DNA from: Seison nebaliae
Taxonomy: Eukaryota > Rotifera > Pararotatoria > Seisonacea > Seisonidae
Direction of reading: 5' to 3'
Length of the DNA: 42,432 nt
Assembly: GCA_023231475.1 (NCBI GenBank)
Contig: JALJEE010002490.1
Span: 1 to 42,432 of the forward strand
Made by a program: the position numbers and the translations under genes. Positions 11,065 through 29,000 of the stretch are shown one piece after another. Below the pieces are notes generated by a model. The model saw only the letters and a list, made by a program, of their open reading frames with translations. It did not search any database and was not told the origin of the DNA. The stretch's first letter is position 1; each line of letters begins with the position of its first letter.

Positions 11065-11219
11065 TCTCTATTTTTCTCTCGTTCTTCCTTTTTCATTTAA
11101 ATTTAAAATTTTTCAATTGTCTCCTCAATCATTTTATGCAGTTTATTCTTCGAAAACGTTTATTTCTAATTTAATGTAAATAGTTTCGGCAACGTTCTTT
11201 ATGCAACTTCTCTCCCCCC

Positions 11220-11255
<36 letters not shown>

Positions 11256-11518
11256 ATCGATTCTGGTAAAAATCTCAATTGGACTATAATATCATCGACA
11301 ATCTATTTAATTTATCCAAATAAATTTTAATTTTGAACAAATAATCAAAATCATTTCGAACGATAATTTGAATTCCTTCAAAAAATATTTTCGTTTTTTT
11401 TGTCTCATAGTAATGTCAAATGTTGTGAGTGTGATGTAGAATGGAATGGATGATAATTTGAACATATAAACCGTAATCCTTCCGATTAATGATAAATAAA
11501 TTTTAAATTAAATTAGTA
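11065..11518. other. Spacer with a (TC)n microsatellite
   Basis: Between PHKG and the glucosylceramidase gene, both on +. A perfect TC dinucleotide run lies at about 11226-11253. No coding signal is seen. The glucosylceramidase ATG at 11519 is preceded by AAATTAG at 11510-11516, a possible acceptor. Confidence 0.6.
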
Positions 11519-13270
11519 ATGAATTTGTCGTTAATTCATTGGAGGAATTTTGTCACCTTAATTTTGATAATTCTCATCAATTCCCATAAGAATGAAGCGA
11601 ACGACTGTAACAAAATGTTCATAGGATCATCTTTCGTCTGTAAATGTACAATTGATTTTTGTGACTCACTTCCCATCCTCCATCGTTTGAATGAAACAAT
11701 TTTTGGATTTACATCTGATAAAGAATCATTGCGATTCAATCATATCAATTTTACTTTTACCAAATCATTTATTCATGAACATCAGGAAAGAGTTTCCATC
11801 AACATTAAGAAGAAAAAGCAGAAAATCATTGGCTTCGGTGGCGCATTGACTGATGCGAGTTTATTGAATTTAGGAATAAATAAATTTCAAATTATCAATT
11901 CTTTCTATTCTCCAAATGGAAGTGAATATAATTTGTTACGTCTGCCAATAGGCGGTACCGATTTCTCAACGGAACCATATACTTATAATGATGTGGAATT
12001 TGAAGATTTTAATTTAACTCAATTCAAATTAAAATTGGAAGATATCGAACTAAAAGTTTATTTTTTTTATTCCATTTAAATCTACCATTATTCATAAGAT
12101 ACCTATCATTCAATTAATTAAAGAAATTCAAACGGATTTGAAAATTATTGGGAGTAGTTGGTCTGCTCCTGAATGGATGAAGACAAATCGACAATTTCGA
12201 GGGAAAGGTCAATTGAAAGGAGATCCGTTAATCCAATCACAATATTATTCCACTTGGGCTGATTATTATTTGAAGTTGAATTTATTTAATTATTTTATAC
12301 ATTTTTATTGATATTTGAAGATTTGTCAATTCTTATAAAAATTTCAATATTTCTATTTGGGCTTTAACTGCTCAAAATGAACCGACTGATGGTGAAATTA
12401 AAGGATTCTTATTCAATTCGTTAGGATTTACAGTAGAACAACAACGTGATTTCCTCCATTATCATTTATTGCCAAAACTATTAAATAATGGAGAAGAAAA
12501 GATGAAAATTTTCATTTTAGATGATAATCGTTTAATGTTACCACAATGGAGTAAAATCATTCTACAAAACCAATTTCTTTATAACCATATTTATGGTATA
12601 GCAATTCATTGGTATTTAGACGATTTCGTATCACCATCAGTACTCACTCTCACACACAATCTATTTCCAAATCATCAACTGTTGGCGACGGAGGCATGTG
12701 TCGGTTTCACTCATTTCCCCAAATCCGTCATACTCGGTGATTGGTATGGAGCGGAAAATTATGCTTCGAAAATTATTGACGATCTAAACAATTGGGTGAC
12801 AGGTTGGATTGATTGGAATTTGATTTTAAATCAGAATGGTGGACCGAATTGGGCGAACAATTTCGTTGACGCTCCTCTCATTTCAATGAACAACGGAACA
12901 TTTTACAAACAACCTCTCTATTATGTTATTAGTCATTTTAGGTTATTATTATTCTCAATTATTGTTGCAAATGATTTTTTAATTAAAATATTTTAAAGTA
13001 AATTTATTCGTCCACAATCATACAATGTTGAAGTAGTTCATTCAATTGAAGATTTTAAAGTAGTCGCATTTATTTACGGGAATGAATTGTCAATTCTAAT
13101 TCTCAATAAGTTTATTCAATTTTTATTGAAACATTATTTAATTAATCTTCATTCAAATTTTTTTCAGATTTTCACAGAAAAGAAATATCCATTTCGATAT
13201 TAACGATGATAAATCGTTCGACATTATCGTTACTGCCAATTCAATAACTTCCTTACGTCTTGGAATATAA
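11519..13270 (+). CDS. GBA1: Lysosomal glucosylceramidase (acid beta-glucosidase)
   Basis: A 515-residue protein from five exons: 11519-12055, 12099-12274, 12321-12941, 12999-13109 and 13168-13270. All four introns begin GTT (43, 46, 57 and 58 nt). It is a glycoside hydrolase family 30 enzyme that cleaves glucosylceramide to glucose and ceramide in lysosomes. An N-terminal signal peptide is visible (FVTLILIILINS). The Cys-rich start VCKCTIDFCDS matches the conserved N terminus. The acid/base Glu is E258 in TAQNEP and the nucleophile is E362 in ATEACVG. VTGWIDWNLILNQNGGPNW is a hallmark block. Length is close to human GBA1 (536). The stop at 13270 follows SITSLRLGI, the end of the all-beta domain. 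It is convergent with FARS2, 129 nt apart. Confidence 0.95.
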
Positions 13271-13399
13271 TTTCCGAATCAACAAATTATTTCTAGTGAA
13301 GTGATTTCTATAGAATTTGTACAATTTTTCAATATTTTCTTATTTGACGAATTTTGGATGACTAAAATTAATTAAAAGAAAAATTATATTTTATTACAC

Positions 13400-14698
13400 T
13401 TATCTAATATCTATTGAAAATTTATCGACAAGTTTCTTTTCGATTCGATAATGCATTTCATTCACTTCTTTTTGTGTTAATGATCGTTCCATATTTCTAT
13501 AGACAATACGATAACATAAACTTCGTTTTCCCGTTTTTGAATGAGTGAATTTGTCCATTAGTTGAATTCTTTCGATATTCTCATTTCCAATTGAGAGGAC
13601 GATATCGTAGAAATCTTTCTCGTCAAATAATTTCTCGTCATTAATCCAAAAGGAAATGTCATTCGGACATGGTGGATAGATACTTATTGGTTTATATTGG
13701 ACATCTTCTTCTGAATCATCGAAATAGAATTGAGAAAGAAATCCTTCATCCGTCGTCCAGAATAATCGGATATCTGGAATATTATAGAGGAACATGGCCA
13801 ATCGTTCCAATCCAATTCCGAAAGCCCATCCAATTTTATTTTGATGTGGTAAACTTTGTTCGATGATTCCTTTCCTCATTATTCCACATCCCAACAATTC
13901 TATCCAATCCTTTTTCGATTCATCAGAAAACATCACTTCCAATTCCCAACTAGGATCAGTAAACGGGAAATATGCATCGACCCATTTCCCTTCAATTCGA
14001 TTTCTATAATTTTTAAATTATGAAAAATTTTTAAAAAAAAAATTCGACTTTTTTGAAACTTTATTCGATTTACCATTTTCGAAAAGATATTTCACTAAAT
14101 TCAAAAGAAGATTCTTCATATCTTCTTCCAACATTTTCTCGTTTATCGTCTCATTCTGATCGATGACATGAACTGCTTCCAATTGATGAAATATCGGAAA
14201 ATGAGTTCCGTCTACATGATCTCGACGATAAACGTCTCCGAATAAACAGAAAGAATTGAACTTCTTCAATGTCTGGACTTGATGGGCGGAGGTGTGTGAA
14301 CGAAGTACTTCGTTTTCATTCAAATAAAATTGTTCTGATGGTGAACGACTTCCATGAGATTTTGGAACTAATAACGAATCGAAATTCTCTTCACAACTCA
14401 CAATTGGATTATTGAGTGAAATTAATTTAAATTCTTTTCTATCTTTTGAATCGATTATTATCGAAATGAAGGAATGAATAAAGGAACTTTGTTTGAAATA
14501 ATTCTCAATTCGTCGTCTCAAATGCCAAAGAGGATGATATTTTTGATGGAGTAGTTTCTTGTCTGTCAATTTGAGTACTCGATCAGGAATATTATAAATT
14601 TTCTTGTTTTTCTTCTCTAAAATTTGAGAGAGAATTGTTGGAGTTGTCAGACGATGACACTCTTTCGACGAATGAAACAAAAGAGAAATTAATTTCAT
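13400..14698 (-). CDS. FARS2: Mitochondrial phenylalanyl-tRNA synthetase (FARS2)
   Basis: A class II synthetase that charges mitochondrial tRNA-Phe as a monomer. Two exons give about 417 residues (human 451). Blocks in order: HPLWHLRRRIENYF, FDSLLVPKSHGSR, LRSHTSAHQ, CLFGDVYRRD, FPIFHQLEAV, VDAYFPFTDPSWE, GWAFGIGLERLAMFLYNIPD, RLFW, then a C-terminal anticodon-binding FDX-ACB domain (NDISFW to the end). The single intron is the only ambiguous one in the window. The reading frame needs two bases carried over, and a 45-nt GTC...TAG intron at 14048-14004 fits. A GTA donor at 14074 would fit only with a different acceptor (GAAG at about 13992). The ATG at 14698 is only 34 nt after the TACO1 stop and directly follows a pyrimidine tract ending in AG. 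The short N terminus is a plausible presequence. Confidence 0.93.
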
Positions 14699-14732
14699 CT
14701 ATTCTTGTTAAGAAAGAGAAAGAAAAGAAATT
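14699..14732 (-). promoter_or_regulatory. 34-nt TACO1-FARS2 spacer with pyrimidine tract and AG at the ATG
   Basis: On the minus strand the 34 nt between the TACO1 stop and the FARS2 start are mostly T and C over the first two-thirds, and end AATAG directly against the ATG. This is the look of a 3' splice site. As no room remains for a promoter or a polyadenylation site plus promoter, it may be a trans-splice acceptor in a polycistronic unit, or a cis acceptor of an overlapping transcript. This is inferred from sequence only. Confidence 0.45.
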
Positions 14733-15761
14733 TTATTGTAAATTATTATTCACTTCAATCACATCAGATAAATCCTCTAATTTCTCAATGATACTCTCCA
14801 CAACTCTCAATCGATTATCCAAATCATCCTCATAGATCAATGTGGCTTCTTTCACTACTTTCCTTCTCAAACCACTGTTGATGATATCGAACGATTTGTT
14901 TCTCAACGTTTCTTCAATTTGTGATAATTTATGTACATGACAAATAAACTGGAAAAAAATATAATAAATAGACAATTTAAAGAAAATTTGAAAAAAAATT
15001 TTTAAACTGTCAAAAATTTTTCATCTTTTCCTTCTATCGTCACATCATCGGCTTCCATGTCGATCGCTCGATCAGTAGCGACATTTATAATTTCTTCTTC
15101 ATTTTTCAAATTCAAATTTTCTTCTTTACAAAATTCTTCCAATTTGATTACTACCGAATATTCATCATGGAACCATCGTTGAACATTATTCATTGTCATT
15201 TTTGGACTAAACATTTTCAAAATCTCAAAATGATAATTTAGGATGAACAAAATGAACCTTGCATTTTTATCTTTTATCTTCCTCAATATCGCCATGATGT
15301 TACCTTTAGTAATTTTTGAATTAACACCAGAACAAGTTAACAATAATCCCAAATCACCATAGAGAATACATTCCATGAAATAATTCTTATTTCCTGCTTT
15401 CTTTCAAGAAATTTCAGGAGAAAATTTAATGGAAACAATTCCATAAAAAAACCATCTTTTCCAATATCCTAGTGATCGTTGCAGCAGGCATATTCATCCT
15501 CTTACATTCATTCACAACTGATGCCAATTGTTTATTGACTTTCATATCAGTCGATTGTCCATTATCTTACATAATATCATAATAATGTGAAGAGAATAAA
15601 AGATGGAAACTGATCGATTGAATTAATCTCGTTCGTAATTGGGAGAAGATTTTTGATCGTGCCAAATCGTTCGATTCTTTCACATTCTTAATATTCTGCC
15701 AATGTGCATGACCTTTATATCGATGAATTATTTTCAATATATTCCATCGATAACATAACAT
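14733..15761 (-). CDS. TACO1: TACO1 / YebC-family mitochondrial translation activator
   Basis: A 290-residue protein (human TACO1 297) from four exons: 15761-15611, 15565-15453, 15400-15008 and 14948-14733. The introns are 45, 52 and 59 nt and all begin GTT. TACO1 promotes mitochondrial translation, especially of COX1; the bacterial YebC relatives help ribosomes through proline stretches. The family start GHAHWQNIKNVKESNDLARSK is near residues 18-38. It is followed by NKQLASVVNECKRMNMP, then the central block with GVNSKITKGNIMAILRK, and the C-terminal IICH...LSDVIEVNNNL-type end. Upstream of Met1 lie tandem 12-nt repeats. The gene is 129 nt downstream of TFIP11 and 34 nt upstream of FARS2, all on the same strand. 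Confidence 0.92.
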
Positions 15762-15763
15762 TA

Positions 15764-15806
15764 TGAGAATTCAAATGAGAATTCAAATGAGAATTCAAAT
15801 GAGAAT
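15764..15806. repeat. 12-nt tandem repeat (GAGAATTCAAAT)
   Basis: Just over three head-to-tail copies of a 12-nt unit lie immediately 5' of the TACO1 ATG (minus strand), in the 129-nt gap behind TFIP11. They would fall in the TACO1 5'UTR or promoter. Confidence 0.85.
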
Positions 15807-15890
15807 TTTTTGAAAAAAAAAATTATTGCTACAATAAATAACGCTTTTATTCGAAATAAAATTTATTTAAAATTAAAAAAAAGTTTGAAA

Positions 15891-18041
15891 TTAATTGTTC
15901 GTTCCTTTACCTAATTCGATCGCTTCCATGATTGATAGTGGTTGCCATATCGAATCGCGATAAGTGATGATATTTCCTCTTTCGAATCGAATGAAAATAT
16001 CACCCAAAACATAAACCGATTTATCTAAAAACAAAATATGAAGAGAATTGGAAGAAATGAATCGAAACTTTCTATCAATTTATTCGATGAAAGAAGAAGT
16101 ATATTATGTTCTGTCGCTTTCGCTTGTAACACGTCTTTAATATCCATCGAACTATTCGAATGGAAATTTACCATCTTTGTTTGAATCAAATCGATATTCA
16201 ACTTGGACGATTTCATTCGTTTCTTATTTGAATAACAAGTGATCTGATTCTTCGTCATCTTCTCCTTCATCATTTGAAGAGCTAAATTGAAATTGTGTTG
16301 AATGTCTACCTCATTAAGAATAGATGATGGAATTCCATTTTTCCATTCTTTATACCATTTCCCCACCAGATAATTGCTACAATTCTCATTAGATAACCAT
16401 TCGTATAAGAAGTGGAGCCATTTGGGAAAGAAATTCTCATTGAACATTTGAGCGAGGAAATTGGATGGAATTAAATTCGACCATTCCATCAAAATATTCC
16501 ATTTTTGTAATTCCTGATGGTTTTTCGATAGATCGATCTCTTTCAAATTTATCGATAATTTTGGAATAATATTTCTCAAAATGAATGTTTCCCAATCACT
16601 CGATTTCCATTCCTCCTTCCATGGTAATAACATTTCGATGATTTGATGATTTGTCGACGGTTGACAATCCCAATCGGAATCGATGAAAATATTTGAAAAT
16701 TTCCGTTGAATTACAGAATATGTTTCTTCCAATTTATTATCATTATCATTTCGAAGAAACTTCTTCCAATTTAATGTCCATTGATGAACAGGTAATGAAT
16801 CGTTTGATGGATTCCAATCATTTTCGAGAAGATAATTAATTTTTGGAATAATTAAACTATCGAGACAATAATCATAAATAATTTCTGGAATTATCATCTT
16901 CCACAAAGTGAAGAATTTATGTAAATCTTTCGATTTTCCATTCCAATCAGTTGCGATGCCTTTTCGCACATGAGGCAACCAAGTCTCCCAAATGAATTGA
17001 ATATAATTTGTAATTCCATTCATGGAATGGACAGATGGACCGAGAATTCTTTCACAATCTAAAAATCGATCGATATTATTTTCTGGATATTTCAAAATAT
17101 TCCAATTTATCATCTCTTCATTCTCATTCATCATCTCGATCATTAATGATAAGGGAAGATGATTAAGATCATAAACGGATAATTCAGTTTCGAATATCTC
17201 CAAAAGAATTCCAATTTCTTCTAATTTCTTATCGAAATTTTTCTCTTTATAAATCTTATCGATCAAATCGAAGAAATTATTCACATTTTCTAATTGTTTG
17301 TCCAATGATAATTGTTCATCATTCAAATTATTCAATTGATGTCGAATATTCTCTCGATTTTGTTCGTCGATTTGTTTATTTCGATTAATGTCCAAAATCT
17401 CCTTCTCCAATTCCTTTATACTTTTATTTAAATTAATACGCAATTCTTTCACATCGAAATGATGATATTTCTCTTCATCGTCTTCCGATTTCGTCATTTC
17501 ATTTTTCAAATCGAATAATTCAAATGATTCTTTCCCTCTCATATCGATGATCTTCTCGTTCTTCTTTCGAGAACCGTTCGATAAATTCATCAATAAATTC
17601 CTTTCGATTTCATCTTCCTCACCCATCTCATCATCGATAATCATTTTTAATCGATTCTCTTTCTTTCTTAATCGTTTCCTCTTAAATTGAATCTCTTCAC
17701 TATCATCAAATTCCACCACATTATTGAAATTGATCAATTCATTGACTGTTCGAATTTTTTGTCTTTTTTCTCTTCGAATTTGTTTCTTCTGTTTAAATAA
17801 ATAAATGAGAAATATTTAAAAATAATCAACTAACATTCTCTTCGTCACTTACTTCTTTTTCTGAACGATCATCATTTCGTTTATTCACCTTGTCTCTCTC
17901 GTCGCCATATAGACCGAGAGCTCCTTTTCCTTGTCTAGGCTTCGCTACGATCGGATCAGATCGTCCCTGCAAATTCTTCCCAATTCCTTTGCCTTGCACG
18001 TAACCCATCTGCTCCATCAACTTTTTTCCCAAATTACTCAT
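15891..18041 (-). CDS. TFIP11: TFIP11-like G-patch spliceosome-disassembly factor
   Basis: A 686-residue protein from three exons: 18041-17835, 17788-16069 and 16024-15891. Introns are 46 and 44 nt and begin GTT. TFIP11 (yeast Ntr1) recruits and stimulates the helicase DHX15 to release intron-lariat spliceosomes. The G-patch occupies residues 1-50 ([14 protein letters not shown], then [14 protein letters not shown] spacing). A charged, coiled-coil-rich middle follows, then the GCF-type domain ([42 protein letters not shown]). The C terminus ends with [20 protein letters not shown] and [12 protein letters not shown]. It is shorter than human TFIP11 (837). The acidic region normally before the G-patch is absent from this model, so an upstream exon may be missed or the region truly lost. 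Its presence is relevant to the unusual splice sites here. Confidence 0.92.
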
Positions 18042-18833
18042 CTTTTTTCAGTTATCTATTTGATAATTCCGTTTTTTATTCGAATACTTTTCGTAAGTAT
18101 AAACTGAAAAACGGAATATTTTCTATTAATTCGAACACGCTCAATATTCAATTTTCACAATTTCATTTTCTTTTAAGAAGATTTTAATTTAAGAACTGAA
18201 TTTGAGAAATAAATAACTACAAATCGTTATTTCTACTTTATTTTATGGAATTTATTCTATTTGATTTAATTCTCTTCTATTATAGAATACAGTTAGAATA
18301 AAGTTAATTATAAATTCATTCTTTTATAATAATGAAACGAATAAGAATTTCGATGGATAATCATCGAATTATAGATTGAATTAATAAATCTATTTTATAA
18401 TAATTATAACTTTCCATTTATTCAAATATTAAAAAAAAAAGGAAATAAGAGAAATAGTTGATCGTTCAAATAAATTAGTTTCAAAGAATGTTTTATTGAA
18501 AAAGTACATTGGTAGATGAGAGGGATATGAGATGCGCTGAAAAGAAGCTAATCTATAAGTGCATCTATATCCGAGATGATAACATGAGGAAATTGAAAAA
18601 AAGAAAAACTTGATGATTGAAAAAAAACATGATGAGGAAAATTTAGAGAAGAAAAAAATGTTCAGTAGATTCGTATTATTTTCAAGTTTAATTCATTCAG
18701 TGAAAGAAACTGATTCGATGAATTGAATGAAACTCGTTTTGTCAAATGAAAATAAAATGTTCGTAAATCGTCGACACATTATTTGTTATGAGTAACTTTT
18801 AAAATGAAATTAACATTTGATGGTATGTACTAT
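18042..18833. other. Spacer between collagen IV and TFIP11
   Basis: Both neighbours are on the minus strand, so this holds the collagen 3'UTR and the TFIP11 promoter. It is very AT-rich. I see no open frame or RNA gene. Confidence 0.6.
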
Positions 18834-24851
<6,018 letters not shown>

Positions 24852-24896
24852 CGTCCTTCAAAAAAAAACATCGACAAAATCATTGTCAACGAGAAC

Positions 24897-25039
24897 ATAA
24901 ACAAAATTAACGTTTTCGATAAAATGATACGGAATAATTTCTTAAAATTCCACCCGAACTGCTTAAAGGCAGTAGGAGTTGTCGCTTCGTCTGTTGTCGC
25001 CATAAGTGGCTGTCGATCAATCGGTCGTTTGGATTTCAT
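24897..25039 (-). CDS. Possible upstream first exon of the collagen IV gene
   Basis: A 143-nt open segment on the minus strand starts with an ATG at 25039. A 41-nt segment, 24896-24856, with GTT...AAG ends joins it in frame to the collagen Met at 24851, adding 49 residues. The added part is hydrophilic, contains MATTDEATTPTAFKQFGW, and ends with a basic stretch and LILFM, which extends the hydrophobic signal segment. This could give a longer signal-anchor form or be an alternative first exon. It fits the local intron rules and reading frame, but no homology supports it and the downstream Met alone gives a good signal peptide. Confidence 0.4.
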
Positions 25040-27177
25040 ATTTATACCAAACGTAATTTCAGTAAGAAATCCGATTCATAAATCTAATGTTGACGAAAGT
25101 GTAAAAAGTAGTTAATGTAGAGGAAAGAGGAGTTGGGATAATATTCGATTGGAACAAGAATAACGAACGAAAATGGGAAAGTCGATCTAAGGCAGAAAAA
25201 GGAAAAACTTTCAAATATAAAGATTCGACTCTCACAGAAGTTATAGCTGAAAGGTACACAGAGAATGATGGCCAAATTATATTCTTTCATCGAGAAGCGA
25301 TGTAAGTGAGCAAATGTTAATTATTACGAAAGAGAGGTCGTAATTTCACATTTTGTTTTTTTATAAACGCATTCCCCGTTAGAAAATTAAATCTTTTCTT
25401 CCATTTGCACATACCATAATTGTAAGAATATAAATAGATAGATAGATAAATGCTAGATATTTATATGTATGTGCACACTCTATCATCTCGTCGATGGGAA
25501 CGATATACAACAATTCTTTATATGTTGTGCATAATACCGTGCAGAAGGAGATCATTCCACATACTATTCGTCTAATGATTAGGCGAAATTCGTACAAAAG
25601 TTTATGGCTCGACCTCTTCACATCATCTTTCCCAAATCATTCGTGTGTTATGATGAATGGTTTAATTTCCACGTCCTGCTTCTCTCACATTCTCCTTTCT
25701 CTCTTTCTCTCACTTTTTCGGGGTGTTCTCACCAGGAATCTTCATTATATTTCTGTTAGATCAACTAACAGTTATAGCGGCAGTGTTAAAGAGAAGTTGA
25801 GAAAGATTTCTGACAACTTTCATAACTCAGATAAAAATCTTCAATGGATAAAAAAGATGAGTAGCTAGATAGTTAATAAGTACTATCTTCTCTTCATTCC
25901 TATTTAGTCGACCTCTTCTCTTCTCTCCCCCTCTATTCTCTTAATTATTTATGAAATTTATTAGAGTTGAAAGAGAAATATTTCCACACCGCTCAAACTA
26001 AATTAAAGTTGCATATCTGTTCCGTTTTCTTTATGATTTTCCGTTCTCATTCTTACTCACACAAGTCCCGGGTGAAGGAAACTCTTCGTTCCATATGAGA
26101 AAACCTTTAAATTTCCAACTCTCTCACTTGGTGGCAAGAGAAGCCATTTCTAAAAACATCTACTTCCAAAATGCACATTAAAAGAGAAATGTTAGAAACG
26201 ATTATTATCATTATCATCTCTCCACACATTATCTCACGACCAATACTTTCGTCTGTATAAATTATGAGAATTTGTTATGATATAGAGAAGGTCGTCATCT
26301 CAGTACACGTTACTACGTAACAGTGATTATGAGAAGAGGAACAATCGGCAGCTTATTAGAATGAGAGAGTTCACAAAATTCATTTATCATTTGATTGATA
26401 GCTACAGTTCATCAGTGCACAGTTAATCATTATCATCCATTTCTCTACCAGTCATTTGACATGGAAACGCCGATCTTCCTTCAGGCTCTTAATGATCTTT
26501 TGAGCAGTCATTAACCGAACACGATGATGATTATTTAACTTACTTTCTCAATTCCATTCTTTCCTCTCTAAACACAATAATTGATGATCGCTTCAAAATT
26601 ATTTATTAATAAAAGTAAAATATAATCAAATAAATTATTTAATGTGAGACGTCTAAAGATGAATAGAGACCACGTAGATTTTTTTTTGATGAAAGATCCA
26701 AAATAAAAACGTTATTTTGTTAAGATAATATAAATATATATATATATATATATATATCCATAAGAAATGAAGGTGGAAAAGGAATAAAAGGTGATATCGA
26801 ATTTATTGAATTACATTTGGTAAAATTGACAATTTTCAGGTAAGAAAAAAATCCAATTTGATTTTTCGAAAAAAATTTTTTTCTTTCATAAAACTTTCCC
26901 AAATCCAGATCATGGAAATTCTTTATCAATTGTTTCCATTTGACGTATGATATTTAATGGGTTGGATGGTATTCTGGAAAGATGTGTCACGTGTTTGTTC
27001 AAATTTCTGATAAATATTCTCGCCCAAATTATTCAAACGAATTTAGTTTCTTTTTATTTTCAGGAAGATTTCCACAATATCGATATTTGTGAATGTAATA
27101 TGAATTAGTATGAATGAATATGATTGGAGTGAATAAATAAAATCATAAATTTTATACAACAGAATTTCATTTTCTCA
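25040..27177. other. Intergenic region upstream of collagen IV, no gene seen
   Basis: It lies between the collagen 5' end and the SIK-like 3' end, both on the minus strand. Several open frames up to 124 codons occur (for example 25494-25868, +), but none shows family features or a sensible start. A TA run is at about 26734-26757. The stretch probably holds the collagen promoter and enhancers. I can point to no specific element. Confidence 0.5.
26734..26757. repeat. (TA)n microsatellite
   Basis: A nearly perfect TA dinucleotide run of about 24 nt lies downstream of the SIK-like gene. Confidence 0.85.
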
Positions 27178-27353
27178 TTAAATTGAAGAATTGAAACACG
27201 TTTCATCTAAACGACAATCAGACGATCCGACAATTACTGGCCGTTTTCCTAAATCATTCATTTCATTCGATAAACGATGAACATCTTTCCGTCGCTTTAA
27301 TGGAGCTTCACTCTCATCAACATCATAAGGAATATTATAATTATAATTATTAA

Positions 27354-27387
<34 letters not shown>

Positions 27388-28967
27388 ATTATTATTATTA
27401 TTATTAATATTATTATTATTATTATTGTTGTTGTGTTTATTATTATTTGAATTTGTTGAATAGATGATATGAGGATTATTTAGAGTAGAGAAATTGGTTG
27501 TCTCAATTAAATTCTTTAAGATTGTTGGAAGTTTATGATTATGAGTTGTATTATTTGAATTTAACATCGATAAAATTTGTTCATCTTTCTCATCATTATG
27601 TCCGATATCGTTCAAATTTTTCTTATTCTCTCCTTCTTTCAAAAGATAATCGGTTGTATATTGAATGGTTTTAGGAAAGAATGATGATGATTTCTCACAT
27701 TCTTTATTATTAACGTTTGGAGAAATTCGGATACTAGAACGTTTCCGATTCGCGTTGCTCATATTCGTATAAGATAAATCATCAAATTTCTGATCGATCG
27801 TCAACAGATCGGGCTTGAAGAGACGGAAGGTGTTCATTGTCGGTATTCGTTTCATTCGTTCCACATTTGGATGGAGAGATGACAATGGAGTGAACAAAGA
27901 TCCACGTCTCATTGATGTTTCTGGTTTGATATTACCCATTTGGAAATCATTCAATTGTGCGAGATATTTCAATGCTGGATGTCCCAGACGACCTTTCAAT
28001 TCATTTGATATACTTATCGTTGGAATATCATCTAATAATGGAAATAATTGTAATTAAATTTATTCAATATTATTTTAACCTTTATCATTTTTCCCATTTT
28101 CCAGATTTGATGGAAATTGTGATGAATTCGTTATACCATTTACATTTGTATTAAATTGTCGATTTGATTTGGTTGTTTCGATTCGATTGTCTAACTTGTG
28201 ATTTGGACATATATTCCAATTGGGATTGATGGTAGTCTGATTTTGTTGTATTGGCGAATGAAGAATATTATCAATGAAATTTTTGATATTTGCTGTTTGT
28301 TTCTCGTCGATGACTGGTAAGAATTCTTCTTTTATACTTTCATCAATTTTGGGAATATGATTTGGTTGAATTGTTCCTCCTTCCAATGAATGATCCGTCT
28401 CCTTAAATTGATCGAATTGTGATGGTTGTTGGACATTTTGATTGTTCTGAAATTGAGGAAGTTGATGGGCTGGTATCAATGGCATTTGCTCACTAATAGA
28501 AAGACGATTATTACTTTGATAATTTGAGACATCATTACCCGAATGATTCGGATCTTTGAAATTAATTATGGGAATATTTTTATAAATATAATTCAAAAAT
28601 TCATCTGGATCATTCATAGTCGTTGAAGATAATTCATTGTGACAATTCTCCAATTGATTAACTTGTTTTTGTTGTTGTTGTTGTTGTTGTTGTTGATGAA
28701 TTTGTAAAGCTTCTAAACGATTTCGTTGTTCGTCGATGAGATGAGGCAAATTGAATTTTAAAAATTTTCGTTCGTTATGACCATTTTTTAGTTGATTATC
28801 ATTATTACATTCGTTAAAAGATTGATTAGGAATAAATTTGTCATTTGTCATTTCTTTTTTAAATTTATGATTTTGTTGAAATTGATTTCTTTCATGATGA
28901 TTACATTGTAAATGAATCGGATCTATATTTCCACTTTTTTTCATCGATGACGGATTAATTTGTGATG

Positions 28968-29000
<33 letters not shown>

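Noticed and set aside
14004-14074. GTA donor at 14074 for the FARS2 intron
   Set aside because: With the TAG acceptor it gives the wrong frame; it works only with a later GAAG acceptor that removes residues. The GTC donor at 14048 keeps frame and matches the local intron size and donor class.
25494-25868. 124-codon open frame on +
   Set aside because: No family features, composition like intergenic DNA, and no convincing start or neighbour relation.
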